Shown here piece by piece: positions 43,194-51,808 of a stretch of DNA of 64,000 bases. Under the pieces are notes generated by a model. That model worked only from the letters and a program-made list of their open reading frames with translations, was not told the origin of the DNA and searched no databases. Within the stretch, counting starts at the first letter, position 1, and every line of letters starts with the position of its first letter. The stretch is from Sporothrix humicola (taxonomy: Eukaryota; Ascomycota; Sordariomycetes; Ophiostomatales; Ophiostomataceae): the NCBI GenBank assembly GCA_021396245.1, contig WNYE01000034.1, positions 186,001-250,000 of the forward strand, given 5' to 3'. The position numbers and the translations under genes are program-made.

Positions 43194-44273
43194 ATGTCCC
43201 TCCTCGACGTCGACAAGCTCGAAATCACGGTCCTCGTGGACAACGAACTCGACCCGATCACGCCCAGCCTGCACCCGGACGTGCACTATGCCGGGCAGAT
43301 GCGGGGCTTGCAGTTGACGCCAATCGAAAAGGGCCACGGCCACGGCAGAGGTGATGCCGCCCTCGAACTGAGGATGGACAGCATCTGCTGCGCCGCCCAC
43401 GGCCTTTCTCTCCTCATAAAGGCCACGCGCGGCGATGAGAGTCATACTTTGCTGTTCGACGCCGGCCCTGAAGGCGCGGTGTGGGAGCGCAACGTGGCGC
43501 GCCTCAAAGCCGACGTCAGCGGCGTCGAGGTGGTGCACCTGTCGCACTGGCACCGGGACCATTCTGGCGGGCTGGAGGCGGCGGTCCGCAGCATCGAGGC
43601 CGCGAAGGCCAACGCCACCGGTGGCAGCTCTGCTACGCACCGTGTGACGGTGGACGTCCACCCCGACCGTCCCGACTTCCGCGGGGTGCAGTTCCCCGGC
43701 AGCGCGCCGATCTCGCTGGAGGCGGACCCGACATTCGTCCAGCTCGAAGCAGCGGGCGCCGTCGTAGAGAAGCACAGCGAGGCACACACGGTGGGCTCGG
43801 GCTTCTTCTGGATCAGCGGAGAGATTCCGCGACTCACGGAATACGAGGGCGGCCTCCGCGGGGCGGTGCGGTACACGGAGGCGACCGGGGAGTGGACGCC
43901 GGACCCGCTGATCAAGGAAGAAAGACTGGTAGCGTGTCGGCTCAAAGGCAAAGGGCTGGTTGTGTTTACGGGGTGCAGTCATGCGGGCGTGGTGAATGCG
44001 TGCAGGCATGCGGTCAAGGAGGTGGCTGCCAAGGATGGGGACGGTAGCGGACTGCACGCCGTTGTCGGCGGCTTCCACATGGCGGACAACGACCCGACCA
44101 AGATGAAGGCGACGGTGGCGGACCTCAAGGCGCTGTCTCCCACGGTGATTTTGCCTGGACACTGCACGGGGTGGCGGTTCAAGTACGACTACGAGCAGGC
44201 GGTGCCGGGGTCGCTGGTGCCGTGTTTTGTTGGGACAAAGTATGTGTTGGAGGCGGCGGCAGCGTCGTCGTAG
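43194..44273 (+). CDS. Metallo-beta-lactamase-fold hydrolase, MptE/dihydropterin-phosphate-synthase-like group
   Basis: 359 aa, one exon, start in an ACC-ATG context after a CAC microsatellite. The metal-binding motif is clear: H118-Trp-H120-Arg-D122-H123 after a Val-Val-His-Leu-Ser strand. An earlier Leu-Phe-Asp-Ala-Gly-Pro strand, a later Phe-Thr-Gly-Cys-Ser-His-Ala-Gly-Val-Val-Asn segment (metal-bridging region), a Val-Val-Gly-Gly-Phe-His-Met strand and Leu-Pro-Gly-His-Cys-Thr-Gly complete the fold. The Gly-Cys-Ser-His and Gly-Gly-Phe-His signatures are typical of the subgroup named after archaeal dihydropterin phosphate synthase. In fungi the reaction is not established; no pterin genes lie nearby. 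Cytosolic, two-zinc hydrolase by inference. Confidence 0.85.
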   Translation: MSLLDVDKLEITVLVDNELDPITPSLHPDVHYAGQMRGLQLTPIEKGHGHGRGDAALELRMDSICCAAHGLSLLIKATRGDESHTLLFDAGPEGAVWERNVARLKADVSGVEVVHLSHWHRDHSGGLEAAVRSIEAAKANATGGSSATHRVTVDVHPDRPDFRGVQFPGSAPISLEADPTFVQLEAAGAVVEKHSEAHTVGSGFFWISGEIPRLTEYEGGLRGAVRYTEATGEWTPDPLIKEERLVACRLKGKGLVVFTGCSHAGVVNACRHAVKEVAAKDGDGSGLHAVVGGFHMADNDPTKMKATVADLKALSPTVILPGHCTGWRFKYDYEQAVPGSLVPCFVGTKYVLEAAAASS

Positions 44274-44453
44274 CCGAGGCGCAGCCGAGGCCAGACGGCG
44301 ATGACGAGAAGAGAATGATTATGAGATGACGAGATAACGAGACGAAGATGAAGATGAAGATAACGTGATGACACAGTGTAACCAGGAAAATATGTATTGT
44401 TCTATTTATCTATTTCCACAAGTACACACTTTCATATCTGCCTGCTACGCACC

Positions 44454-45440
44454 CTACGCACCCACACGATGTCCCCCGTCGGTCAGCCCGACAATGCCCG
44501 GCCTCAAATAGTTCTTGTCGGCGTCGAGGCGTTTCTTCACTTCGTCCGACGCGAGCTCATCGACATCCCAGGTGGCGTAGACGTAGCGGCCGTGCAGGAA
44601 GCGGGCCTCGCTGGAGGCGGCCCAGACGGCGAAATTTCCGGGGAGTTCGACTGGCACGTTAGCACAATTCAAATCAATATGGCCGAGGGTCAACGTACCC
44701 TCATCAAACGGCAGCATGTCCTTTGTAAAGCCCAGCGGCGGCCATGCATCCGTGTAGATCATGCCCGGGTGGAAGGATAGGACCTGGAGGGACTCAGCGG
44801 GGACACCATCGGCGAGCAGCGAAAACGCATAGGTGGCGGCGTGCTTGCTCAGGATGTAGTCGGGGCGCATGGCCATCCAGGCGTGGTCCGAGTAGTTGAT
44901 GGCGTTGGTGGAGACGTAGACCAGGTACTTTTGCGAGTCGACATTCTGCTTTCCCAAGCGCAGAGCCATGTGGAGAGGCCCCTGGAAGTTGGACGCGAAC
45001 ATGGCCTGGATGCCCTCAAGACCCAGGTCGATCAGCGGCTTGGGCTGCCCAAAGATGCCCGAGCACTGCACGAGGACGTCCACGGAGACGTTGTCGGCCG
45101 CCAGCTTGTCCCAGAAGGCGTTCACCTGCCCCTCATCCGTCAAGTCGACGGCGACGCCGCGGTAGTGCGTGGGCGAGCCGCTGCTGGTAGCGACGGCCTT
45201 TTCGAGTTCCAGGGCCGCCGCGTCTAGAACGGCCTGCCTACGTCCCACCAGAATGACCGTGTCAGCCCTCGCCTGGCCAAAGGACGCGGCAATGGCCTTG
45301 CCAATGTTGGTGCCACCGCCGGCCACGACGACGGTGCGGCCTTGTTGGCTGAGCTGGGGCCGGGAGGGTTCAATGGCAGGGTAGGTGTCGCGGTGGATGA
45401 CCTTTGTAAAGTCCGTCTCGGGGAGCACGACGTTGTCCAT
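44454..45440 (-). CDS. Short-chain dehydrogenase/reductase (classical SDR)
   Basis: Two exons: 44699-45440 and 44454-44650. The 48-bp intron (44651-44698) begins GTACGT, has a GCTAAC branch point and ends CCAG. It is a multiple of three without a stop, so the unspliced frame also stays open; splicing (312 aa) restores a continuous Leu-Pro-Gly-Asn-Phe-Ala-Val-Trp block. NAD(P)-binding Gly-Gly-Gly-Thr-Asn-Ile-Gly lies at ~41-47. The catalytic set is S177, Y195 and K199 in Tyr-Ile-Leu-Ser-Lys. The C-terminal Phe-Leu-His-Gly-Arg-Tyr-Val-Tyr-Ala-Thr-Trp-Asp-Val-Asp-Glu-Leu segment is common in fungal SDRs of secondary or detoxification metabolism. Substrate unknown. It shares a ~500-bp divergent promoter with a Zn2Cys6 factor that may regulate it. 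Confidence 0.88.
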   Translation of the reverse strand: MDNVVLPETDFTKVIHRDTYPAIEPSRPQLSQQGRTVVVAGGGTNIGKAIAASFGQARADTVILVGRRQAVLDAAALELEKAVATSSGSPTHYRGVAVDLTDEGQVNAFWDKLAADNVSVDVLVQCSGIFGQPKPLIDLGLEGIQAMFASNFQGPLHMALRLGKQNVDSQKYLVYVSTNAINYSDHAWMAMRPDYILSKHAATYAFSLLADGVPAESLQVLSFHPGMIYTDAWPPLGFTKDMLPFDEGTLTLGHIDLNCANVPVELPGNFAVWAASSEARFLHGRYVYATWDVDELASDEVKKRLDADKNYLRPGIVGLTDGGHRVGA

Positions 45441-45936
45441 TTTGAGGGTGCGTAGCAGGTAGCTGTTGTTAACGAGGGTTGTTTGATCTTGTTGTTCTTT
45501 TTATTATTGTTGTTCCTTTATTGTTCTTTTGTTGGTATTGCTGTTTTTCTGACGTTCTGGTTTATATCAAACGTGAGAGGGCTCCGTCTTTATATCAGCA
45601 CCGTCGGCCACTTTTTGTGCCGCAATGCTTTGATTTTTCTACAAAGCTCCCTTACATTTATTACGGACCCTTTTACATTGATGATTTCATCGAGACTCGG
45701 CGTGCCAATAACACCAGCTGCAAGCATTTTATCAAACAAAGTCATCGGTTGGAGCAGACTTACACGGACTTACACGGAGTGCCGGAGACTTTTGCGGAGA
45801 CGATCCAAAAGGGATTAGCGCCCGCAGCAGGCGGCATCGCAATCCTCGACAAGACCGGCATCCTTCGGTCTTTCTTTTTCTTTCTTTCTTCTCTTTTCTT
45901 TAGTTTTCTTTAATTGTTCACCCTCCACCCCTCACA
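45441..45936. promoter_or_regulatory. Divergent promoter between SDR and Zn2Cys6 regulator
   Basis: 496 bp between divergent ATGs; pyrimidine-rich on the plus strand before the regulator start. A 144-codon plus-strand frame (45479-45913) is T-rich and unsupported. Confidence 0.5.
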
Positions 45937-47097
45937 ATGTTCTCTCCACCAAGACTACCCGCCTGTCGGGCCTGTGCGCGCGCCAAACGCAAATGCGACA
46001 AGGCACAGCCAGCCTGCCAGCGCTGCCGCGACCGGCAGATGGCGTGCAAGTACCCGCCCAGCAGGCCCAGCCGGTACGTCGCCGTGGGGGAGTTGCCAGC
46101 GGAGGTCGCGGTACCTACAATACCCACGAGTACTAGCCTGTCCTCCTGGCTACTTGAACCGTCGGAGCATCTCGAGCTGGTGGAGTCGCTGGAGCCGTCG
46201 TTCACAGTCGCTCTGCCGTCAGTCTCGCCAACACTGCCCTGGCTGGAGCCCTCTTCCTGGGCGATTGACCACCGCGTGCGGCTGCACATATCGCCGGACG
46301 ATGTCGACTTTTTAAGAATTCAAATCTCTGGCATCCGCGCGTGGCTCAAGACGTGGGTCACCACGGGCGGCTGTCCGTTTATCCACCACAAACTCTACGA
46401 GCCGATGCCGCCCAATGTCCAAACAGCTTTCCTGACAATGTCGTCGTACATCCACCGCACCGAGGCGACGGCCGGCATTGTCCTAGACGCCGTTGACAGC
46501 CAGGCTGCTGGGCTCCTGCAGGAGGCCTTGTCGGAAGACCTCTCCGAGTTGTCTGTCCTCGACCACCTCGCGCGCGTGCACGCCCTCGTCGTGTACCAGG
46601 TGATTGGGCTGTTTGACGGGAACGTCAAGGCGCGGCACCTGGCGGATGTACGACGGCCGACGCTGTGCCGATGGGCGCGCCAGATGGTGGAGGCGGTCGC
46701 CGGGCTTGCCGTAGGGCCAGCAGAGCTGGCCATTACTTCACCAGGAGCTACGCACTGGTCCTCCTGGATCCTGGTGGAGACGGCCCGCCGCACATGGGTC
46801 GTCGCCGCCGTCGTCGAGGCCATCTACCACACTCTGAAGCACGGCTGGAGCCCGCCGACGGGGAGTCTCAAGTGTACGGCACGGCACGGCGTGTGGCAGG
46901 CGAGGACTGAACAAGAATGGCAGGCTGCCGTCGAGAGTGACAGCCTGTCCAACCTTGCCGACCTCGAGGCCCACCTCTCGACCGACGCCGCCGACGTCGA
47001 CGTGTTTAGCCGCGCGCTCATGTCGTCGGCCTACGGGCGGGAGCGTGTTAAAGCGTGGGAGGCAAGCAGTCGAGATGTCGCGACGGTGCATCATTAA
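45937..47097 (+). CDS. Small Zn(II)2Cys6 transcription factor
   Basis: 386 aa, one exon. A complete zinc cluster lies at the very N-terminus: C10, C13, C20, C27, C30 and C37, with basic Arg-Ala-Lys-Arg-Lys between the first cysteines. A Pro/Ser linker follows. The rest is helical and lacks the classical large fungal_trans middle domain; it resembles the shorter regulators often found beside metabolic genes. The sequence around residue 130-145 (Trp-Leu-Lys-Thr-Trp-Val-Thr-x-Gly-Gly-Cys-Pro-Phe-Ile-His) looks like a conserved motif of that type. It is divergent from the SDR and convergent (59 bp) with the GH30 gene, so either could be its target. Confidence 0.85.
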   Translation: MFSPPRLPACRACARAKRKCDKAQPACQRCRDRQMACKYPPSRPSRYVAVGELPAEVAVPTIPTSTSLSSWLLEPSEHLELVESLEPSFTVALPSVSPTLPWLEPSSWAIDHRVRLHISPDDVDFLRIQISGIRAWLKTWVTTGGCPFIHHKLYEPMPPNVQTAFLTMSSYIHRTEATAGIVLDAVDSQAAGLLQEALSEDLSELSVLDHLARVHALVVYQVIGLFDGNVKARHLADVRRPTLCRWARQMVEAVAGLAVGPAELAITSPGATHWSSWILVETARRTWVVAAVVEAIYHTLKHGWSPPTGSLKCTARHGVWQARTEQEWQAAVESDSLSNLADLEAHLSTDAADVDVFSRALMSSAYGRERVKAWEASSRDVATVHH

Positions 47098-47156
47098 GGC
47101 AGGAGCCACTTTATTTATTTTCTTCTTTTCTCTTCTCATTTACTTCTGTCTACCCC

Positions 47157-48611
47157 CTACTCCCTCCTCCACCTATACCTGACGTCAAAGGTGGTCAGCG
47201 ACCGCGGCGGCAGCACCACTTTTAAAGGCTGCCCTCTTCCTGGCGAGAAAGTCCCCACCTTTTGGAGGTGACGCCCACCATCCGTCAGCCACGCCGTGAC
47301 CGACCGGAACTGCCGCGGCTGCGCGTCGGGCACGACGAGGGACACGGTCGTGTTTGCGTCGCCATTGTTGATCGCCTGGACCACGAGACTCGTCCGCCCG
47401 TTGACGTACGCCGACACTTTTATGTTTTGGTCCTCGCTTCGCTCGCTGACGTCGACATCAACTCTCCTCGCTCCCGGCCTGACAAAGCGCCCCCAGTGGG
47501 CCATCGCCCAGTACGTCGCGGCCACCCTGTACCCGGCGTCCGTACTATTGGTCACCCACACGAGCGGCACTTCCTGCCCAAACGCTCCCGCGCCGATCCA
47601 GTACAGATACGCACTGACGTTGCCATCCACAAAGGCACCGTGCAGCAGGTTGGCCCACACCAGGCCTTCATTCTCGCTCCCATTAAGATGCCATACGTCG
47701 GAAAAGCCCAGGCGGTGCATGATGGGCGAGTTCTCGGTGATCCAGACGGGGCGGGTCGTGTTCAGCGGGACGTCTGGCGCGGCAGGGTCGCCCTTGTAGG
47801 CGTGGGTGGTCACTACTGCGAGCTGGGAGTCGTCCACTTCTGTGAGAAGCTCCCCCGCCATCGACCACCCCTGGGCCTCGCAGCAGGAAATGCCGACGGA
47901 CGTGTTGGTGGCGGCCGACAGGTTGGCGAGGCTGGCATACAGCGGGGGAACAATGTCCTGTGCACCCGCCACGCTCGCATTCGTCGTCTTGTTGCCCAGG
48001 CCCATCGTGGCGTACTCCTTGACCACGTTGGGCTCGTTGGCGAAGCCGATATGGGACAGAGAAATGCCTTCAGATGTCCACAGTCTGACGTATTCTGTCA
48101 AGTACGACACGTACTCTGGAATCATGTCACGTCTCAGATAACCCCCTCCCCCGTCTCTGCCGTTTGTCTTCATCCACCCGGGCGCGCTCCACGCGTCGGC
48201 ATAAAACGTGGACACCCCGTACGTGTCTCTGGCGGTCTTGGCCATCCACACCTGCGAGCTCGCGTTGTAGTCCCACACGTATGGGCCTGGCACCGGCTGG
48301 ATACTGTTCATGTAGTCGTGCGAGCTGTCGACCGACGAGCCCAATCCGAGGCGCACAATCGACAGGCCGGCGCCGTTGTCGGTGTCGAACAACAAGTCGA
48401 GGACCTCCTTTCTCACATCTTCCCCGGCGCCGTACACAGCGTTGGCCCGCTGAAAAGCCTCGCAAAAGCCGAGGCCGGCGATTGTCTGGTGGACGGAAGA
48501 GGTGTCGATTTTGAGGGTGATTGACGGCGACGTGGTATTTGTGACGTTTGTCGACCACTGACGGGCAGACACGCCGGCCAAGGCGAGGGCAAGAAGGGCG
48601 AGTGAGAACAT
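47157..48611 (-). CDS. Secreted GH30 glycoside hydrolase (xylanase/beta-1,6-galactanase type)
   Basis: 484 aa from the ATG at 48611; the extension to 48662 starts with TTG. A signal peptide (Phe-Ser-Leu-Ala-Leu-Leu-Ala-Leu..., cleavage near residue 17 after Val-Ser-Ala) marks secretion. The (beta/alpha)8 barrel shows fungal GH30 motifs: Gly-Leu-Gly-Phe-Cys-Glu-Ala-Phe-Gln-Arg-Ala, Tyr-Ala-Asp-Ala-Trp-Ser-Ala-Pro-Gly-Trp-Met-Lys-Thr-Asn-Gly, acid/base E193 in Gly-Phe-Ala-Asn-Glu-Pro, and nucleophile E293 in Trp-Ile-Thr-Glu-Asn. A C-terminal beta-sandwich follows. Several Asn-x-Ser/Thr sites suit a secreted glycoprotein. Subfamily 7 (xylan-active) fits best; endo-beta-1,6-galactanase is the main alternative. 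A TATTTAAG-like box lies ~75 bp upstream of the ATG. Confidence 0.88.
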   Translation of the reverse strand: MFSLALLALALAGVSARQWSTNVTNTTSPSITLKIDTSSVHQTIAGLGFCEAFQRANAVYGAGEDVRKEVLDLLFDTDNGAGLSIVRLGLGSSVDSSHDYMNSIQPVPGPYVWDYNASSQVWMAKTARDTYGVSTFYADAWSAPGWMKTNGRDGGGGYLRRDMIPEYVSYLTEYVRLWTSEGISLSHIGFANEPNVVKEYATMGLGNKTTNASVAGAQDIVPPLYASLANLSAATNTSVGISCCEAQGWSMAGELLTEVDDSQLAVVTTHAYKGDPAAPDVPLNTTRPVWITENSPIMHRLGFSDVWHLNGSENEGLVWANLLHGAFVDGNVSAYLYWIGAGAFGQEVPLVWVTNSTDAGYRVAATYWAMAHWGRFVRPGARRVDVDVSERSEDQNIKVSAYVNGRTSLVVQAINNGDANTTVSLVVPDAQPRQFRSVTAWLTDGGRHLQKVGTFSPGRGQPLKVVLPPRSLTTFDVRYRWRRE

Positions 48612-48952
48612 TATGATTCGATACTCAATGGTTGATAAAAGAAAGCTTTGACTTGAGTCCAAGCAAACGGGATGCCCGTTCTTAAATACTTTCTAGTTTA
48701 ATCATGGGTTGGGGAGCTCCTCTTCACCGATGGATCGGATTACCGGCTAAATCAAACGCACTCCTCTCACCAAGCCTCATCCCTCATCCCTCATCCTCTT
48801 CATTTTTCATAATTCATCCTGCATGTTCACAATGGAATGTCTTTACACGAATTCACCATATGTACTTTACTCGTCTTACATATTTACATTTGCATACGCC
48901 GCTTCCTTTAACATCACCATACTTTTACATACTTTTACTTTCAACACCCTCC
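48612..48952. promoter_or_regulatory. Promoter of GH30 gene and 3' region of GH5 gene
   Basis: 341 bp between two minus-strand hydrolase genes. One GGCTAA (48745-48750), the core recognised by XlnR/Xyr1 xylanase regulators, lies ~135 bp before the GH30 ATG; a single 6-bp match is weak evidence. Confidence 0.35.
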
Positions 48953-50808
48953 TCACACAGTCAGCGTGAAGTTGACTGCATTCCCCGCCGTCCGCGGATA
49001 AAACTCGAAAGTAAACACGCCAGCCGCGCCGCTGGCCACGACCGTCTTGACCGCGTCGTTTGTGATCATAACATGCCCCGCGTCAAAGTTCCACTGGTTG
49101 TTGTACGTCGCGCGCTGCTGCTGAAGGGGCCCTAAATACTGCGTCCAGGTGTCGACCAGGCCGGTGCCGTTGAGCGATGTGAGGCGGACAGCCGCGACGG
49201 TCGGCAGGCCGTTGTAGACGATGGGCACGGACAGATCGCCGCCAGTCACATTGGCGACGGACGTGTTGGTTGCCAGCGTCGGCGTGTCCCACAAAACGAG
49301 CTGGAGAGGCATCGGGACGGCGCCGCCGGTGAAGGCAATGGAGAGGTTGGCCTTGATGCCGGGTGTGGTGTCGTTGAATTGTGTGGACAAAAAGGTGTCA
49401 GAGAACACAATATGGGTCGTGTTGACCGTGTAGTCTGTCGCGGTGAGGACAGTACTGCCCTCCGTGATGGACGTCACATTGTTCCCATTGAAGAGGTACG
49501 GCAGAGCCTGCCCTGTCACCGGCCTGCCCACCCGCTGGAACACATACGCAGATGTCAACTGTTCTGGAGGGGCATCGTCCGTCGTGCCCCACGGCAGGCT
49601 GTTGACGACATCGGTCGTGCTGTCGCCCACAATCAACCCCACCGCCGTCCCGTCCCGCCATTGATGGGCCGTCCGCTCTAAGTTGTCCGCCCCATTGTCC
49701 CACAGCATCACGCTGATGTTGAGCGCTCTGGCCGCCCGCACAAAAAAGTCCGTGTACCGCCACCGCGCGCTCGCCTCGCAGTTGGTCGCGCTCGCGCTGA
49801 ACTCGCCAATCACCAGGGGGACGTCGGTGAAGTTGTTGCGCACAGAACTCAAATCAGACACGACCGCCGCCTTGTCCGCCTCCGAGCCCCAGATCGTCTT
49901 GCCCCAGGCAGAGAAGATGAAGTTGTCTACCCGGCGTAGCTGTCAGCATTTCTTTTGTCCTCGCTCGCTGCGCTCACTCGCTTTCCCTCTTTTTTTGTCC
50001 TCGCTCGCTGCGCTCACTCGATTCTCCTCACTCGTTCGCTTCGCTCGTGAGCTCGTCGTCGTCACTTACAAGGACTGTAGTAGTGGAACTGGATCGCCCA
50101 CGGATTCGTCGTGTTTGCCGGCGGCCGCGCAAACCACTCGCTCGTCTTTGCCCCGTCCTCCCCGCCCCCGACAAGCGTCACCACCCGCCGCGGATTGTGG
50201 CCGTCGTTGAGAGTGGCGAGGAACAGCCGGTTCAGGTCGTTGATCCTCTTCCCGTCCGCCTCTGTGGTCGCCGGCGGCTCGTTGATCGGCTCAAACGCCA
50301 CGGAGGACGGCATGCACGCCAGCGTCCGTGCAATCTGCCGCCAGCTTGCAGCAAACTTTTCGTCAATCTCCGTCTGGTTCGCTCCGGGGACAGTCACATC
50401 CGCCCACCGCCACGAGTCGTGGTGCATGTTGGTCACCACCGACAGGTTCGCCGCGAGGGCCATCTCGACGACATCGTGCACCCGCTGCAGCCAGCTCCCG
50501 TTGATGGTCCACTCCGGGCTCCCGCTGACAAAATGGTCCGCGTACGTCACGGGGATGCGCACGCTGCGGAAGCCGCTTTTACGGACGGTCTCGAAGACAT
50601 CCGGCGTCACTGGCGGATTGTTCCACGAGCCCTCGTCGGGCACCGCGTCGAGCGTGTTGCCCAGGTTCCAGCCGGGGTTGAGACTCGACACAAAATCGGC
50701 GGCCGTCACGGGCGCAAAGGCAGACGTGCAGTTGACTGTCGAGGGCGTCCATGCAGCAGTGAGTGACAGGGACGACAAAAAGACGACGGTCTTTCGTAAC
50801 GAGACCAT
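48953..50808 (-). CDS. Secreted GH5 endoglucanase-like enzyme with C-terminal beta-sandwich domains
   Basis: Two exons: 50070-50808 and 48953-49926, with a 143-bp intron (49927-50069) starting GTAAGT and ending GTAG. Splicing restores His-Tyr-Tyr-Ser-Pro-Tyr-Asn-Phe across the junction and gives 570 aa. A signal peptide (~19 aa) starts the protein. GH5 motifs: Gly-Trp-Asn-Leu-Gly-Asn-Thr-Leu-Asp (~46-54), Arg-Ile-Pro-Val-Thr, Asn-Met-His-His-Asp, acid/base E177 in Phe-Glu-Pro-Ile-Asn-Glu-Pro, and nucleophile E288 in Val-Ile-Gly-Glu-Phe. After the barrel come an X2-like module (~380-470) and a second beta-sandwich like CBM46 (~470-570), an arrangement known from beta-glucan-active GH5 enzymes. 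Endo-beta-glucanase activity is likely. The intron carries a duplicated 28-bp sequence. Confidence 0.88.
49953..50020. repeat. Duplicated 28-bp repeat inside the GH5 intron
   Basis: Identical 28-bp copies at 49953-49980 and 49993-50020, separated by 12 bp. Each contains CTCGCTGCGCTC. A related TTCGCTTCGCTC follows at 50035-50046. Both copies lie wholly within the GH5 intron, the longest intron in this window. Confidence 0.85.
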
Positions 50809-51808
50809 GGCGGCGGCTATCGAGGGATGCTGGCTGTTGATGCAACGAACGAAGCAAGTCGAGTGCGGGGACACGAGATGTTACGATTTTACAATGGATC
50901 CAACTACGACTGCTCTTTCGTGAAAAATCATACACTTTAGAGAAGCGGAGTCCGTCTATTCTTTCCATTTTGTGGTATATTGCTTTCCAGTTCGCACGGC
51001 AAGTGCAATATCAGTGTCAATATCGGCAAGAGCAATACGGCTGAATACGGTGGATACAAGACCCGGATGCTTGTCCACATTGCCACGGTAGACTGTCTGT
51101 GATTTTAAGTAAAGCACAAAATTACAACAGGAAAATATCAGCGTATTACAAACCCGGCTTTAGTCTTTATTCTTGATGCCCTGGACGTATCAAATGGTTC
51201 TGTGATGAGGTAAAGGCCATCCCATCAACACGTGACCTCAACTGTCAGCCCAGGTATCAAGACCATCAACAGCAGCCCGCAAACTGTACATCTCAGACCC
51301 TGAAATCTGATAAAAAATCTGTTTATACACATAACACGTTTCATTAAATTGTTGGCCTCATTTGCAGTGGTCGTTAGTCGTGGCCAGCCCTTGGTTTGAA
51401 TCGGGGTCCTTTAGGGGGTTTTGGGGGTCTTTAGGCCTCTCTAGATCTCTTTTTGGGTACGGCCCGGTGTGGATGGTCGTCGACTTACACGCTGGCCAGC
51501 CAATCAGACGCCGGCTTTCTGGTGTTAGTCGACGGATGCTTCCTCAGGGTCGTCGCTCCTCACGCTCGACGGCATCATCTTACACAGCACCATCGAGTGT
51601 GAGTGATGGTGATGACGAGTAGTTTTCGCACAAAAAGGACTAAATAAAAATTATGGCTAAAAATCAGACAAAAATACAAAAATACACAAAACTGGGCATC
51701 CCCTCTTTCATCACCATCCCCTCCCTTCATCCTTTCTTCTTCATCCTTTCTCCTTCAACTCCCCACCCTCCATTCCTCTTGAAATATCTACAACATTATC
51801 TGCCCATA
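50809..51808. promoter_or_regulatory. Divergent promoter region between GH5 and siderophore-type transporter
   Basis: 1 kb between divergent start codons with no supported coding sequence. It contains one perfect iron-GATA motif at 51305. An in-frame upstream ATG at 51653 would add 52 mostly hydrophobic residues to the transporter and is not favoured. Confidence 0.5.
51305..51313 (+). promoter_or_regulatory. SreA/SRE-type iron GATA motif (ATCWGATAA)
   Basis: ATCTGATAA matches exactly the extended consensus ATCWGATAA bound by fungal iron repressors of the SreA/SRE family. It lies ~495 bp before the ATG of a gene that looks like a siderophore transporter, so repression by iron is a reasonable inference. 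Confidence 0.5.

Noticed and set aside
43134..44162. Minus-strand 342-codon frame
   Set aside because: Fully antisense to the metallo-beta-lactamase-fold gene, which has clear catalytic motifs.
51653..51808. Upstream in-frame ATG for the SIT-like transporter
   Set aside because: Would add 52 residues of T/C-rich-coded sequence unlike the family; the ATG at 51809 gives a standard N-terminus.
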